From NCBI GenBank assembly GCA_020722945.1, contig DYJV01000003.1, positions 1-64,000 on the forward strand: a stretch of DNA of 64,000 nucleotides, in the 5' to 3' direction. Position numbers and translations under genes: made by a program. The DNA comes from Candidatus Methylomirabilis sp. (GTDB lineage: Bacteria > DYJV01). Position 1 is the first letter of the stretch; every line of letters begins with the position of its first letter. The notes under the pieces are model-generated. The model ran no database searches. It saw only the letters and a program-made list of their open reading frames with translations, and was not told where the DNA came from. Positions 9,465 through 17,810 of this stretch are shown one piece after another.

Positions 9465-11219
9465 ATGAGCGATGAAAGATATGAATATTGGTTACTTATA
9501 AATGATACAATCTCAAACTTTGATTCTCTGCCTAATATTGAATTAAGAGCCAATAAGATAAAGAGTTACATCATTGACAATCTTAAAACAGGAAATATTT
9601 TTGGAAGAGAGTATCTTACGGTATATTTTATCTTTAAGAGGCTTATTCCCAAACACTCCCAACAAATAGACTCACTTATAAATTTATATATATTAGAGTA
9701 TTCTAAATATCCAAAAGACTCTATTGAAGCTTTTGCCATTAATGACAATATCTTTATACTTGAAATATTGAATGGTAATTTTAAATCTGGACTTGAAAAC
9801 TACATCAAAAGGCTCTTTCTTCTTGACTATAATTTTGCAAGAAAGAATCCTCCCCAATGTCCACATAATTTTATTGGAAGTTTTCTTGTTTCTGCTAATG
9901 TCAAACCCCTATTATTCAAAATAGTTAAAGATCTTTTCTCAATAGATTTTTACTTTTCTTTAAATAAGAGGGATAGAAGGAGTGTTGTAAACTGGGTTTG
10001 GAACACACTTTGGGGTTTTACTCCAAGAATTCTGCTAAATGAAAGAAAAGAGATAGAAGATATTTATGAGGATTTGAAAGACATTATATACAAATTAATT
10101 TCACTCGATTCAATAGATGAAGTTCTGCACTTTTCAATGTTCGTTTATAATATAGCTATCGAAGCTTTTATTCAGGGGCAAGATGAATACAAAAAATTAC
10201 AAGATGAAATAGTAGCCCCATGCTCTCAATATTACAAAAAATGGATAGAGAAAAATAAAAATGTTATTAAAGAACTCCCTTTTAAAAAGATAGAAAATGG
10301 AAAAAAGAAAAAAATAGCTCTTGTAAGACCTAATATTGGTTATTGGTCACCCTTTATAGCTGAATATTCAATTCTTAAAGGATTAAAAGAAGATAAAAAA
10401 TTTAACGATAATTATGAGATAATTGTATATTCAATGGATTACTTTGAACTATGGAACTCTATGAGAGATGATTGTAGGGCAGATTCAAGAAAATGCTCAG
10501 AAATGTTAATGGAGATAGGTTCAGATTACAGAGTTCCTCTTGATGAATTTCATAAAGATCTTTTTTATAACAATCACTTAAATAAAATCATCAAATTCAG
10601 AGAAAAAATCATAGAAGATCAGATTGATATCCTCATATATTCTGACCACCTATACTCTTGTGGAGAGTTTCTCTTTTTATCAAGAAGTGCACCAAAACAG
10701 ATATATTGGGCACACTCTAATTTATGGTATGATGTCGAGGGGATTGATAAAAGAATAATTCATTTTTCACCCTATGACAATAGATTCGAAGGTAATCCTT
10801 TCAAGTGGGAGTTTTTTACTGTCACAATAGATAAAAAATTTTTAAATCCAGAAGAGGAAACAAAAAAAAGAGAAGCTGAGAGAATAAAAAAGTATTTTCC
10901 AAAAGGGAGTATCTTTTTAGGAAGTATAGGGAGATTATCCAAAATTAATAATTGGGAATACCTTTCAACAGTAGCAGAGATTATGAAAAGTAATCCAGAA
11001 ACTGTCTATATTGCTTGCGGAACAGGGAATGAAAATGAAATAAAGGAGAAACTAAAAAAATTAGGGATATCTGATAGATTTTATATGGTTGGTTTTGTTG
11101 ACCCACATATATACGGCTATGTTATAGATATATACCTCAATACATTTCCAGAACCAAGTGGACAAAGTGTAGTAGAATTTTTGAATAAAGGTCTAAACAA
11201 ATTTTTAGTGAGCTTGTGA
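9465..11219 (+). CDS. Glycosyltransferase, C-terminally truncated
   Basis: 584 residues. The N-terminal ~270 are helical and of unknown role. From about 283 (KIALVRPNIGYW) it is a GT-B glycosyltransferase with resemblance to SPINDLY/OGT-like enzymes, including a GSIGRLSKINN loop and the donor-binding segment FPEPSGQSVVEFLNKG. That segment is normally followed by a further C-terminal stretch; here it stops after about ten more residues. The stop lies directly beside a decayed transposase fragment, so an insertion probably removed the 3' end. Loss of the last helices may inactivate the enzyme. The gene is last in the glycan cluster. Confidence 0.7.
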   Translation: MSDERYEYWLLINDTISNFDSLPNIELRANKIKSYIIDNLKTGNIFGREYLTVYFIFKRLIPKHSQQIDSLINLYILEYSKYPKDSIEAFAINDNIFILEILNGNFKSGLENYIKRLFLLDYNFARKNPPQCPHNFIGSFLVSANVKPLLFKIVKDLFSIDFYFSLNKRDRRSVVNWVWNTLWGFTPRILLNERKEIEDIYEDLKDIIYKLISLDSIDEVLHFSMFVYNIAIEAFIQGQDEYKKLQDEIVAPCSQYYKKWIEKNKNVIKELPFKKIENGKKKKIALVRPNIGYWSPFIAEYSILKGLKEDKKFNDNYEIIVYSMDYFELWNSMRDDCRADSRKCSEMLMEIGSDYRVPLDEFHKDLFYNNHLNKIIKFREKIIEDQIDILIYSDHLYSCGEFLFLSRSAPKQIYWAHSNLWYDVEGIDKRIIHFSPYDNRFEGNPFKWEFFTVTIDKKFLNPEEETKKREAERIKKYFPKGSIFLGSIGRLSKINNWEYLSTVAEIMKSNPETVYIACGTGNENEIKEKLKKLGISDRFYMVGFVDPHIYGYVIDIYLNTFPEPSGQSVVEFLNKGLNKFLVSL

Positions 11220-11222
11220 TAC

Positions 11223-11552
11223 ATTTCAAAAATAAAATGTGAATTACCACTTAGACCGATATACCACAGAAAAGAAAACAGGATAGAGGGACATATTTTT
11301 TCAACAGTGTTTGCCTATCATCTACTTTGTGTAATCTATAGGAAACTTAAAGAACGTGGAATAAAACACTCTTGGAATACAATCAGAACGCATATGAATA
11401 GGCATAATAGGTCAGTATTAACAATGATAAATGCTGAAGGTAAAACAATTTACATAAAAGACACATCAGAGCCAAGTGAATTTAATGTGGAGATATACCA
11501 TGCATTGGGATTGAGCGAAAAACCACTAAAACGAGTAAAAACAATAGTTTAA
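11223..11552 (+). pseudogene. IS transposase remnant (C-terminal part)
   Basis: In the same frame as the preceding gene but after its stop, about 110 codons encode the C-terminal end of a DDE transposase of the IS4/IS1634 type: the conserved RPIYHRKENRIEGHIF stretch, then the helix FAYHLLCVIYRKLKERGI and HSWNTIR. The catalytic D and D residues and the whole N-terminal two thirds are missing, so it is inactive. A GTG at 11307 could start an 81-residue protein, but this has no ribosome binding site that I see. The left edge, near 11,195-11,222, is the likely break with the truncated glycosyltransferase. Confidence 0.75.
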
Positions 11553-11751
11553 GAAAATTTGTAGTGTAGAATGATTTTAAGTATCTAATAATATCAATGC
11601 TTTATAAACACTTTTAACAAACTCGGGTTAAATATTATACCTCTCATAAATCTGTATCTAATAAACATTTTTTATATTGGATGAAAATAGAGTATAATTT
11701 CCACCAACTCAACTTTCGCAAAAAAATATTAAAAAAAATATAAAAAATAAG
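11553..11751. other. Non-coding stretch with probable IS end
   Basis: No convincing gene. The first ~80 bases after the transposase stop, up to about CTCGGGTTAA at 11622-11631, may be the right end of the old insertion element. The rest is AT-rich with one TATAAT at 11693-11698 that could be a distal promoter element for the cold-shock gene. Confidence 0.4.
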
Positions 11752-11780
11752 TTGACTTATCTTCTATATTAGATTATATG
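11752..11780 (+). promoter_or_regulatory. Candidate promoter of the cold-shock gene
   Basis: TTGACT at 11752-11757 followed 16-17 bases later by TTATAT/TATATG at 11774-11780. This would start the transcript about 50 bases before the ATG. Judged by eye only. Confidence 0.45.
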
Positions 11781-11793
11781 TTCATACAGTATT

Positions 11794-11814
11794 ATCAATG
11801 TATTTTACATTGAT
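11794..11814 (+). promoter_or_regulatory. Leader hairpin upstream of cold-shock gene
   Basis: A perfect 9-base inverted repeat, ATCAATGTA-TTT-TACATTGAT, ends 12 bases before the AGGAGG ribosome binding site of the cold-shock gene. In the mRNA it would form a stem near the translation start, a plausible temperature-responsive structure. No U-tract follows, so it is not a terminator. Confidence 0.45.
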
Positions 11815-11836
11815 GGAAATTAATCAGGAGGCAAAA

Positions 11837-12037
11837 ATGCAACAAGGTAAAGTAAAATGGTTTAATGAAAAGAAAGGTTATGGTTTTATCTCTATGGACA
11901 ATGGTAAAGATGTTTTTGTTCATTACTCAGCGATTCAAGGAGACGGTTTCAAAACTTTGAAAGAGGGAGATCAAGTTAGTTTTGAAATTGTAGATGGCTC
12001 AAAAGGACCTCAAGCAGATAAAGTATATAGAGCATAG
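11837..12037 (+). CDS. csp: Cold-shock protein (CspA family)
   Basis: 66 residues, a single cold-shock OB-fold that binds single-stranded RNA and DNA and acts as an RNA chaperone. RNP1 (KGYGFI) and RNP2 (VFVHYSA) are intact, and the length is normal for the family. The frame is open from 11798, but the ATG at 11837 matches the family start ([10 protein letters not shown]) and has AGGAGG six bases upstream. It is monocistronic: own promoter, structured leader and a GC-rich hairpin right after the stop. Confidence 0.95.
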   Translation: MQQGKVKWFNEKKGYGFISMDNGKDVFVHYSAIQGDGFKTLKEGDQVSFEIVDGSKGPQADKVYRA

Positions 12038-12045
12038 CCCTAATT

Positions 12046-12064
12046 CCCCGGGTAATCCCCGGGG
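12046..12064 (+). terminator. Terminator after cold-shock gene
   Basis: CCCCGGG-TAATC-CCCGGGG, a 7-bp GC stem with a 5-base loop followed by TTT. It lies between two convergent genes and may serve both. Confidence 0.7.
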
Positions 12065-12065
12065 T

Positions 12066-12902
12066 TTAACATATAAACTTCAAAGCAACTATCATTAAAA
12101 ATCCTGCAAATATTTTTTTTAATATCTTCTGATTTAATCTTATAGCAGTATTTAATCCAAATTTACTCGTAAAAAATCCCATTGCTCCACATATCAAGAC
12201 AACTGATACATCTATAAATCCTACAAATGGTGGGTTAAACCCTACAAGCTTAAGTCCGCACATTCCATATCCTGTCATTCCACCAATTTGGTTAAACGGT
12301 ATCATAGATACAGAGAAACCTTGGGCAAACATCATTGGAAAATTAAAAAATGTTGTCAATAAAGGGATAGCAATAATTCCACCACCTATACCAAAAAATC
12401 CTGAGAAAAATCCTGTAAAGAGAGCTACAAAAACAAGGGATACAAATTTACTTTTCATATCTTCAAGTGAAAATGAATCGAGTGAACTTCTATTTTTACT
12501 TAATGGCATAAACATCTGTATACTTACAAATATAAGCAAAATTCCAAAATAGGTTTTTAGAGAGGCTGAATCAATTATAGAAGCAACTTTAGAACCACAA
12601 AAACCACCCAAAAATCCTATAAAAACAAATTTAAGAGTATTTTTAAATGAGAATAACCCTTTTTTGTAGTAGTCGTAAAAATTTTTTACAGATTGAATAA
12701 AGATAACACCATTTGTTGTCCCAAAAACAAACTGTGATAGGTATTCAGGGTGTTGAAAATTGGTAGTAGAGTATAGAAAAAAGAGGGCAGGAATTATTAT
12801 TGCCCCACCCCCTATACCAAGAAGACCTGCAATAAAACCACTTACAACCCCTATTAATATTATAAAAAGATAGAAAGTAAGAATATCTGATAGAAAAAAC
12901 AT
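12066..12902 (-). CDS. TSUP family permease (TauE/SafE)
   Basis: 278 residues, strongly hydrophobic with about eight membrane segments. Two internally repeated glycine motifs (GLLGIGGGAIIIP near the N-terminus and GFFGIGGGIIAIP in the second half) mark the TSUP/TauE-SafE family, which exports or imports small organic or sulfur anions such as sulfite, sulfoacetate or taurine. The substrate cannot be told here. The start codon lies two bases after the stop of the carboxyltransferase gene upstream, so the two are probably cotranscribed, which may hint at a carboxylate substrate. Confidence 0.85.
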   Translation of the reverse strand: MFFLSDILTFYLFIILIGVVSGFIAGLLGIGGGAIIIPALFFLYSTTNFQHPEYLSQFVFGTTNGVIFIQSVKNFYDYYKKGLFSFKNTLKFVFIGFLGGFCGSKVASIIDSASLKTYFGILLIFVSIQMFMPLSKNRSSLDSFSLEDMKSKFVSLVFVALFTGFFSGFFGIGGGIIAIPLLTTFFNFPMMFAQGFSVSMIPFNQIGGMTGYGMCGLKLVGFNPPFVGFIDVSVVLICGAMGFFTSKFGLNTAIRLNQKILKKIFAGFLMIVALKFIC

Positions 12903-12904
12903 AT

Positions 12905-14266
12905 CTATACTTCGATAATATTTATCTTTCCCTCGTTTCTCAACTGGAAGAATTCTGTGGCAACCTGAGGAAAAAGAGCATAAGACAATACATCTTCAAC
13001 AGATTTTGCTTTATCTCCAATCTCTTTAGTGAGCTTCTCCATTTCAGGCTCCAAAAGGTCAGCAGGTCTGACAACAATAGGAGTATCATTTTTGAGAGCC
13101 ATTTTCTGAACTTCAGGGTTAAAAGGAGCAATAGATTTACCATACATACCTTTTAATATATTGGTGGTTTCTTTTGTAAACATTGCATATCTTTTACCCA
13201 TTAGAACATTAATTGTGGCTTGTGTCCCAACTATCTGACTGGAAGGTGTCACAAGTGGAGGGTAGCCTAAATCTTCTCTTACCCTTGGAATCTCTTTTAG
13301 AACATCTTCGAGCTTATCCAATTTCCCTTGAGATTTGAGCTGGGTTTCAAGGTTTGACATCATACCACCCGGAACCTGATAGATAAGAACATTAGTATCA
13401 ACCCCAGTAAAAGCACTCTCGACATCTTTATAATTTTTTCTGACATTTTTAAAGTATTCAGCCATTTCACCAAGAGCCCCAATATCAAGCCCTGTATCGT
13501 ATGGTGTATTTTTGAGAGCAACTACAAGACTTTCAGTAGGTGGCTGAGATGTCCCAAGTGCAAGAGATGATATAGCTGTATCAATAATATCTGCACCTGC
13601 TTCAATCCCTTTGAGGTATGTCATACTCGCAAGTCCACTTGTGGAGTGGCAATGCATATGAACAGGCAATCCAACTTTCTCTTTCAACTTCTTCACTAAA
13701 TCGTAAGCATCAAATGGTGAAAGCAATCCTGCCATATCTTTTATACAGATGGTATCCACTCCAAGATTTGCAAGATCTTTAGCCATATTAACAAAATAAT
13801 CGTTATTATGAACAGGACTAATAGTATAACTTAAAGCTCCTTCAGCAATTTTACCATATTTTTTAACATATTCGATAGATTTCTGCATATTTCTGACATC
13901 ATTTAGAGCATCAAATATTCTGAATACATCTATACCATTTGAAGCAGAGCGTTCGATGAAAGATTGAAGGACATCATCAGCATAATGCCTATAACCAACT
14001 ATATTCTGCCCCCTAAGAAGCATCTGTAACTTTGTATTTGGAAGTTTTTTTCTTAATACTCTGAGCCTATCCCAAGGATCTTCTTTTAAGAATCTCAAGC
14101 ATGTATCAAAAGTTGCACCACCCCATACCTCTAATGACCAGTAACCCATTTTATCAAGTTTTTCACAAGCTCCAAGCATATCACTGGTTTTCATTCTGGT
14201 AGATAGAAGGGACTGATGAGCATCCCTTAGAATTGTATCAGTTATCATAACTTTTTTGTTGTTCAC
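12905..14266 (-). CDS. Carboxyltransferase subunit (oxaloacetate decarboxylase alpha/pyruvate carboxylase B type)
   Basis: 453 residues with the DRE-TIM-metallolyase fold of the biotin-dependent carboxyltransferase 5S family. ITDTILRDAHQSL near the N-terminus supplies a metal ligand, and the HMHCHSTSG stretch supplies the metal-binding histidines. It moves CO2 between carboxybiotin and pyruvate/oxaloacetate. Unlike classical OadA and many PycB proteins it ends without a biotin domain; that is encoded separately just upstream. No membrane beta subunit is present, so it is either pyruvate carboxylase subunit B with subunit A elsewhere, or part of a decarboxylase. The start is GTG at 14266, five bases after AGGAGG. 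Confidence 0.85.
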   Translation of the reverse strand: MNNKKVMITDTILRDAHQSLLSTRMKTSDMLGACEKLDKMGYWSLEVWGGATFDTCLRFLKEDPWDRLRVLRKKLPNTKLQMLLRGQNIVGYRHYADDVLQSFIERSASNGIDVFRIFDALNDVRNMQKSIEYVKKYGKIAEGALSYTISPVHNNDYFVNMAKDLANLGVDTICIKDMAGLLSPFDAYDLVKKLKEKVGLPVHMHCHSTSGLASMTYLKGIEAGADIIDTAISSLALGTSQPPTESLVVALKNTPYDTGLDIGALGEMAEYFKNVRKNYKDVESAFTGVDTNVLIYQVPGGMMSNLETQLKSQGKLDKLEDVLKEIPRVREDLGYPPLVTPSSQIVGTQATINVLMGKRYAMFTKETTNILKGMYGKSIAPFNPEVQKMALKNDTPIVVRPADLLEPEMEKLTKEIGDKAKSVEDVLSYALFPQVATEFFQLRNEGKINIIEV

Positions 14267-14347
14267 ATTATCCTCCTGTAATATATTTTAATTACTTGAT
14301 AATTCGATGATTGCATTTTGTATCCATAACAATAGAGAAAAAAATAA

Positions 14348-14369
14348 AGCGCTGCTAATACACAGCGCT
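14348..14369 (-). terminator. Terminator between biotin carrier and carboxyltransferase genes
   Basis: On the minus strand AGCGCTG-TGTATTAG-CAGCGCT is followed by TTTATTTTTTT (complement of 14337-14347). A 7-bp stem plus U-run is a classic intrinsic terminator. It lies after the biotin carrier gene and before the carboxyltransferase start, so the carrier could be made in excess or the two read from separate promoters. Confidence 0.75.
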
Positions 14370-14392
14370 AAATTTTCCATGATTTGATAAAA

Positions 14393-14602
14393 TTACTCTA
14401 TAACTGCTAAAACAGATTCTGTCTCAACAGTATCACCATCTTTTACCTTAACTTCTTTTACTTTACCACCAGCAGGTGCAACAACAGGCATCTCCATCTT
14501 CATAGCTTCAAGTATAACTATTTCATCGCCTTCATCAACTGAATCACCAGGCTTTACCTTAACTGATAAAATTTTCCCAACCATTGGAGCTAAAACATCC
14601 AT
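14393..14602 (-). CDS. Biotin carboxyl carrier protein (biotinyl domain)
   Basis: 69 residues, just one biotinyl/lipoyl-attachment domain. The biotinylation site EAMKMEM is intact, with the modified lysine between the two methionines, and flanking APMVGKI and GDTV strands are normal. It carries carboxybiotin between a biotin carboxylase and the carboxyltransferase encoded next to it. AGGAGG (complement of 14609-14614 region) precedes the ATG. Confidence 0.9.
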   Translation of the reverse strand: MDVLAPMVGKILSVKVKPGDSVDEGDEIVILEAMKMEMPVVAPAGGKVKEVKVKDGDTVETESVLAVIE

Positions 14603-14637
14603 AACACCCTCCTTAATAATTTAAATTTTTTGTTTCT

Positions 14638-14665
14638 ATCATAAAGTTGATTTATTTGCAAGCAA
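14638..14665 (-). promoter_or_regulatory. Candidate promoter of the biotin carrier gene
   Basis: On the minus strand TTGCTT, a 16-base spacer and TATGAT (14665 down to 14638). Assigned by eye. Confidence 0.35.
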
Positions 14666-14757
14666 ATAGAAAGATAAAAAGAGTAAGCTCTAAAAAAATA
14701 TTTCAAAAATGGAGAGAGTAAAATTAAAAAGAAAGTTTTAAAAATTAAAAGCTGAAA

Positions 14758-16836
14758 CTAATTTTTTGAATCAAGATACTTTTGAATATGCTTGAAACCT
14801 TCAACTTTTACTTTATCGTAATAGTATTTAAAATTATTCTCTTTGTATATTTTATCCTCATAACTATTGTGACAAAATATACACTTACCGACTCTTAATA
14901 TTTTGATAATATCCTCACTATTAAATACTTTGAAATTTTCATTCGAAAGACTCTGATACTGTATCTTACCATCATGGGACACAATGCTCTCAAACGGGAA
15001 ATCAACATTAACTCCAGAGCTTTTGATATCGTAGATAGGTTTGAAGATTATTGTATCATTGTCAGCAAGCTCAAGATACCCCTTCCCAAGACCAACTGCC
15101 ATAGGATTGTTGTGACAGTCATGACATCTTTTGCTCAATTTTGTTACAGTGTGAGGTTGGACCGGTGCAACCGCAAATGAAGTAGTATTGTCATCATGTA
15201 TAAAAACTTTATTATCAAAATTCTTATCTGGAAAAGTCAACTGGCTTTGGCAAAACTGCATTGGTGAAATTTTACCCTTTGAATTAATTCCCAGGACAGT
15301 ATCCTCAAACCTAGTATAACTCCTATATTCATACCACATACCCATACTTTTGAAACCTGTAAGGAAATCTCGCTGAGAAAAATTTGGATTGTAACCTATA
15401 TGGCAACCGTAACAGAGAGGTGTCCATTTGAAATGACATGTATAACACTCAAAATTTTTGTTACACTGATTGGTCTTGTGTTTTGGGTCATTGCTAATAG
15501 TTTTTATTTCAAGTTTCTTATCACTTATCTTTGTAAAGAGGTAAATTTTGTTACCTTCCCTCTTGATATGACTTAGAATACTACCTTTTTTATTTTTTAG
15601 AAGCTGATCATTTATATTTATATTATCAAAACTACTTATCAAATCATCTCTTAAACTTGATACATCATAAAATTCAGGTTTATTTTTGTAATCACCATGG
15701 CAATCTTCGCATCTAATCTCAACCACCTGCTCCATTTTGTCATAAATCAGACCATCACCCATAATATCATTGGATGTATGACAATCTATACACTCCATCC
15801 CTTTTTGAAAATGAACATCAGCTCCCATGTGAAAAAAATTTCTCCCACCCATCAGCTCATTTTCCGAAAGAGATCCTTGACTGTAGGGTGTCCCATAAAA
15901 ATCGTTTTCCATAATCCCTACGTATGATGTTCCATATCTATTGCTTCTGTTGTGACAGTGAAGACATTGGCTGGTAGGAATTTTTTTGGTCATTTTGTGA
16001 AAGGTTGGATGCCCCTCCTCGCCTCTATCAATTGTAGGATCATCACCCTTATATTTACTGCTGTTATCATATAGGACATGGCAAGCCGAACAACCAGATG
16101 AATGATTGCTCGTAGAGTTGGGATTATTAGCCCCTATATGACACATACTACAAAATTTTCTAAAATGACTATCTGCTATCTCCCCAGATACTTCATACTC
16201 GTCTTGGTAAGATGGTGGAATATCATCTTTGCTGTAAAAAGGGACTCGCTTCAGAACCCTACCCTTTTTATCCTCTATATTGTTTGTAGCATAAATAGCA
16301 GATTTACTCTTTTGAGAATTCCATTGATACCTAAGATCTGCAATTACACCACCCATAGAGAACATAAGGGAAGTCTCTACCCTCTTGATATCATTGTCGT
16401 GGCAATCCTTTGTCCCACAGGACTTATTAACAAATTTCATGTCAGAGGGATTCCTTTTGCCAATCAAACCTTTATGGGCATCATCTTTTTTTATAGAAAG
16501 AGGGTCTCCACCATGACATACTATACATCCAAAAACATTTATAGGATGGGATTCGCTAATCTCTTCTATTCCAATATGGCATGTTATACAATACTCCTCC
16601 CTCTTCCATTTGGATACATAGATACCCCTCTTTTCAATTTTGAAGTTTCTAAAATTTTCAATATCTTTTAGGATAGCTTCATCTTTACTCTTTTGATACT
16701 GAATTTGAAGTTTCTCTATTTTATCTCTCTTATAACGCTTCTGATACTTTTTCCAATCAGAGTAAGGGTCAAAATAGTAAACAGCAATAAGGGTCAAAGA
16801 TAGTAGAAATATAAGTATATGCAGCAGTCTATTCAT
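14758..16836 (-). CDS. Membrane-anchored 12-haem cytochrome c
   Basis: 692 residues. One N-terminal membrane segment (about 4-22, uncleaved anchor or signal) is followed by a charged, lysine-rich helical linker to about 75, then a large haem domain. I count eleven CxxCH sites (starting at Cys83, 104, 229, 249, 291, 349, 376, 464, 475, 571, 652) and one CX4CH site at Cys140-His146, giving up to twelve covalent haems. Such proteins carry electrons across the periplasm in metal-, nitrogen- or sulfur-respiring anaerobes. No catalytic signature of nitrite or hydroxylamine reductases is obvious, so the partner is unknown. No other redox gene adjoins it. Confidence 0.88.
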   Translation of the reverse strand: MNRLLHILIFLLSLTLIAVYYFDPYSDWKKYQKRYKRDKIEKLQIQYQKSKDEAILKDIENFRNFKIEKRGIYVSKWKREEYCITCHIGIEEISESHPINVFGCIVCHGGDPLSIKKDDAHKGLIGKRNPSDMKFVNKSCGTKDCHDNDIKRVETSLMFSMGGVIADLRYQWNSQKSKSAIYATNNIEDKKGRVLKRVPFYSKDDIPPSYQDEYEVSGEIADSHFRKFCSMCHIGANNPNSTSNHSSGCSACHVLYDNSSKYKGDDPTIDRGEEGHPTFHKMTKKIPTSQCLHCHNRSNRYGTSYVGIMENDFYGTPYSQGSLSENELMGGRNFFHMGADVHFQKGMECIDCHTSNDIMGDGLIYDKMEQVVEIRCEDCHGDYKNKPEFYDVSSLRDDLISSFDNININDQLLKNKKGSILSHIKREGNKIYLFTKISDKKLEIKTISNDPKHKTNQCNKNFECYTCHFKWTPLCYGCHIGYNPNFSQRDFLTGFKSMGMWYEYRSYTRFEDTVLGINSKGKISPMQFCQSQLTFPDKNFDNKVFIHDDNTTSFAVAPVQPHTVTKLSKRCHDCHNNPMAVGLGKGYLELADNDTIIFKPIYDIKSSGVNVDFPFESIVSHDGKIQYQSLSNENFKVFNSEDIIKILRVGKCIFCHNSYEDKIYKENNFKYYYDKVKVEGFKHIQKYLDSKN

Positions 16837-16898
16837 ATAAATAAAAATAACCTTTGTTGTAAAACTTGAATATAAAAAAATATACTCTATTAAGCCAG

Positions 16899-17636
16899 TT
16901 ACATATACAATCCACCATTAATATGGTAAACTTGCCCTGTAATATAATCTGAATTTTCATCAAGTAGAAAAGATACTACTCTTGCAACTTCCTCTGCTTT
17001 TCCTAATCTTTTCATAGGGATTTTACTCCTAACTTTATCAAGAGCCTCAGGTGGAACTTTGGCAACCATCTCTGTTTCGATAAAACCGGGTGCAACTGCA
17101 TTTACAGTGATATTTTTTTGAGCAAGCTCAAGTGCAAGAGATTTGGTCAAACCAATTACTCCGGCTTTTGAAGCAGCATAGTTACTTTGACCAATATTTC
17201 CTGAAGCAGCAATTATAGAACTTATGTTGATTATCCTACCCCATCCATTTGCCATCATATAATCAAGAGAAGCTTTTATGCAGTAAAAACTCCCAAAAAG
17301 ATTAACCTGAATAACCCTTATCCACTCTTCAAGGCTCATCTTTATAACAGTTTTGTCGTGGGTGATACCAGCATTATTAATCAGAATATCAATTTTACCA
17401 TACTTTTCAACAAGTGCTTCAACAACATGTTTTACATCGTAAAAATTTTCAACACTACCCTGAAATATTTCAGCTTCACCACCATTTCTTAATATCTCAT
17501 CTTTTACTTCAAGAGCTTTATTTGTATCTCTATTGTATCCAATACCAACAATTATACCCCTCTTTGCAATTTCAATAGATATAGCTTTACCAATACCTCT
17601 GGCAGCACCTGTAACTAAAGCAACATGTTTACCCAT
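16899..17636 (-). CDS. fabG: 3-oxoacyl-ACP / acetoacetyl-CoA reductase (FabG/PhaB type SDR)
   Basis: 245 residues, classical SDR. TGAARGIG (10-17) binds NADP(H), NNAG is at 87-90, and the catalytic Ser139/140, Tyr153 and Lys157 are present. It reduces 3-oxoacyl thioesters. The family does not separate cleanly between FabG (fatty acid synthesis on ACP) and PhaB (acetoacetyl-CoA to 3-hydroxybutyryl-CoA for PHA). The C-terminal GGLYM resembles PhaB more than FabG to my eye. It stands alone rather than in a fab cluster, and a PHA synthase locus lies 11 kb away. Confidence 0.85.
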   Translation of the reverse strand: MGKHVALVTGAARGIGKAISIEIAKRGIIVGIGYNRDTNKALEVKDEILRNGGEAEIFQGSVENFYDVKHVVEALVEKYGKIDILINNAGITHDKTVIKMSLEEWIRVIQVNLFGSFYCIKASLDYMMANGWGRIINISSIIAASGNIGQSNYAASKAGVIGLTKSLALELAQKNITVNAVAPGFIETEMVAKVPPEALDKVRSKIPMKRLGKAEEVARVVSFLLDENSDYITGQVYHINGGLYM

Positions 17637-17810
17637 CTGACCCTCCTAAATTTTTTGATATATTGGTTCTAACTAAAATCTTAAGAGAAAATATCTACAA
17701 CATTATTTATATATAATAATATTTCTGAAAAGGAAAATCAAATTTAAATAATTTTCTTGGAATATCCTCATTTTTATGTTAATTGGAAAGAAAAAATTTT
17801 GGGGATATTT

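Noticed and set aside
11223-11552. Intact insertion sequence
   Set aside because: Only the C-terminal part of the transposase remains and the left end is missing.
12905-14602. Sodium-pumping oxaloacetate decarboxylase
   Set aside because: No membrane beta or gamma subunit is present, so only the carboxyltransferase and carrier are called.
16102-16671. 189-codon open frame on the + strand opposite the cytochrome gene
   Set aside because: The minus strand encodes a coherent multiheme protein there; the + frame has no family features.
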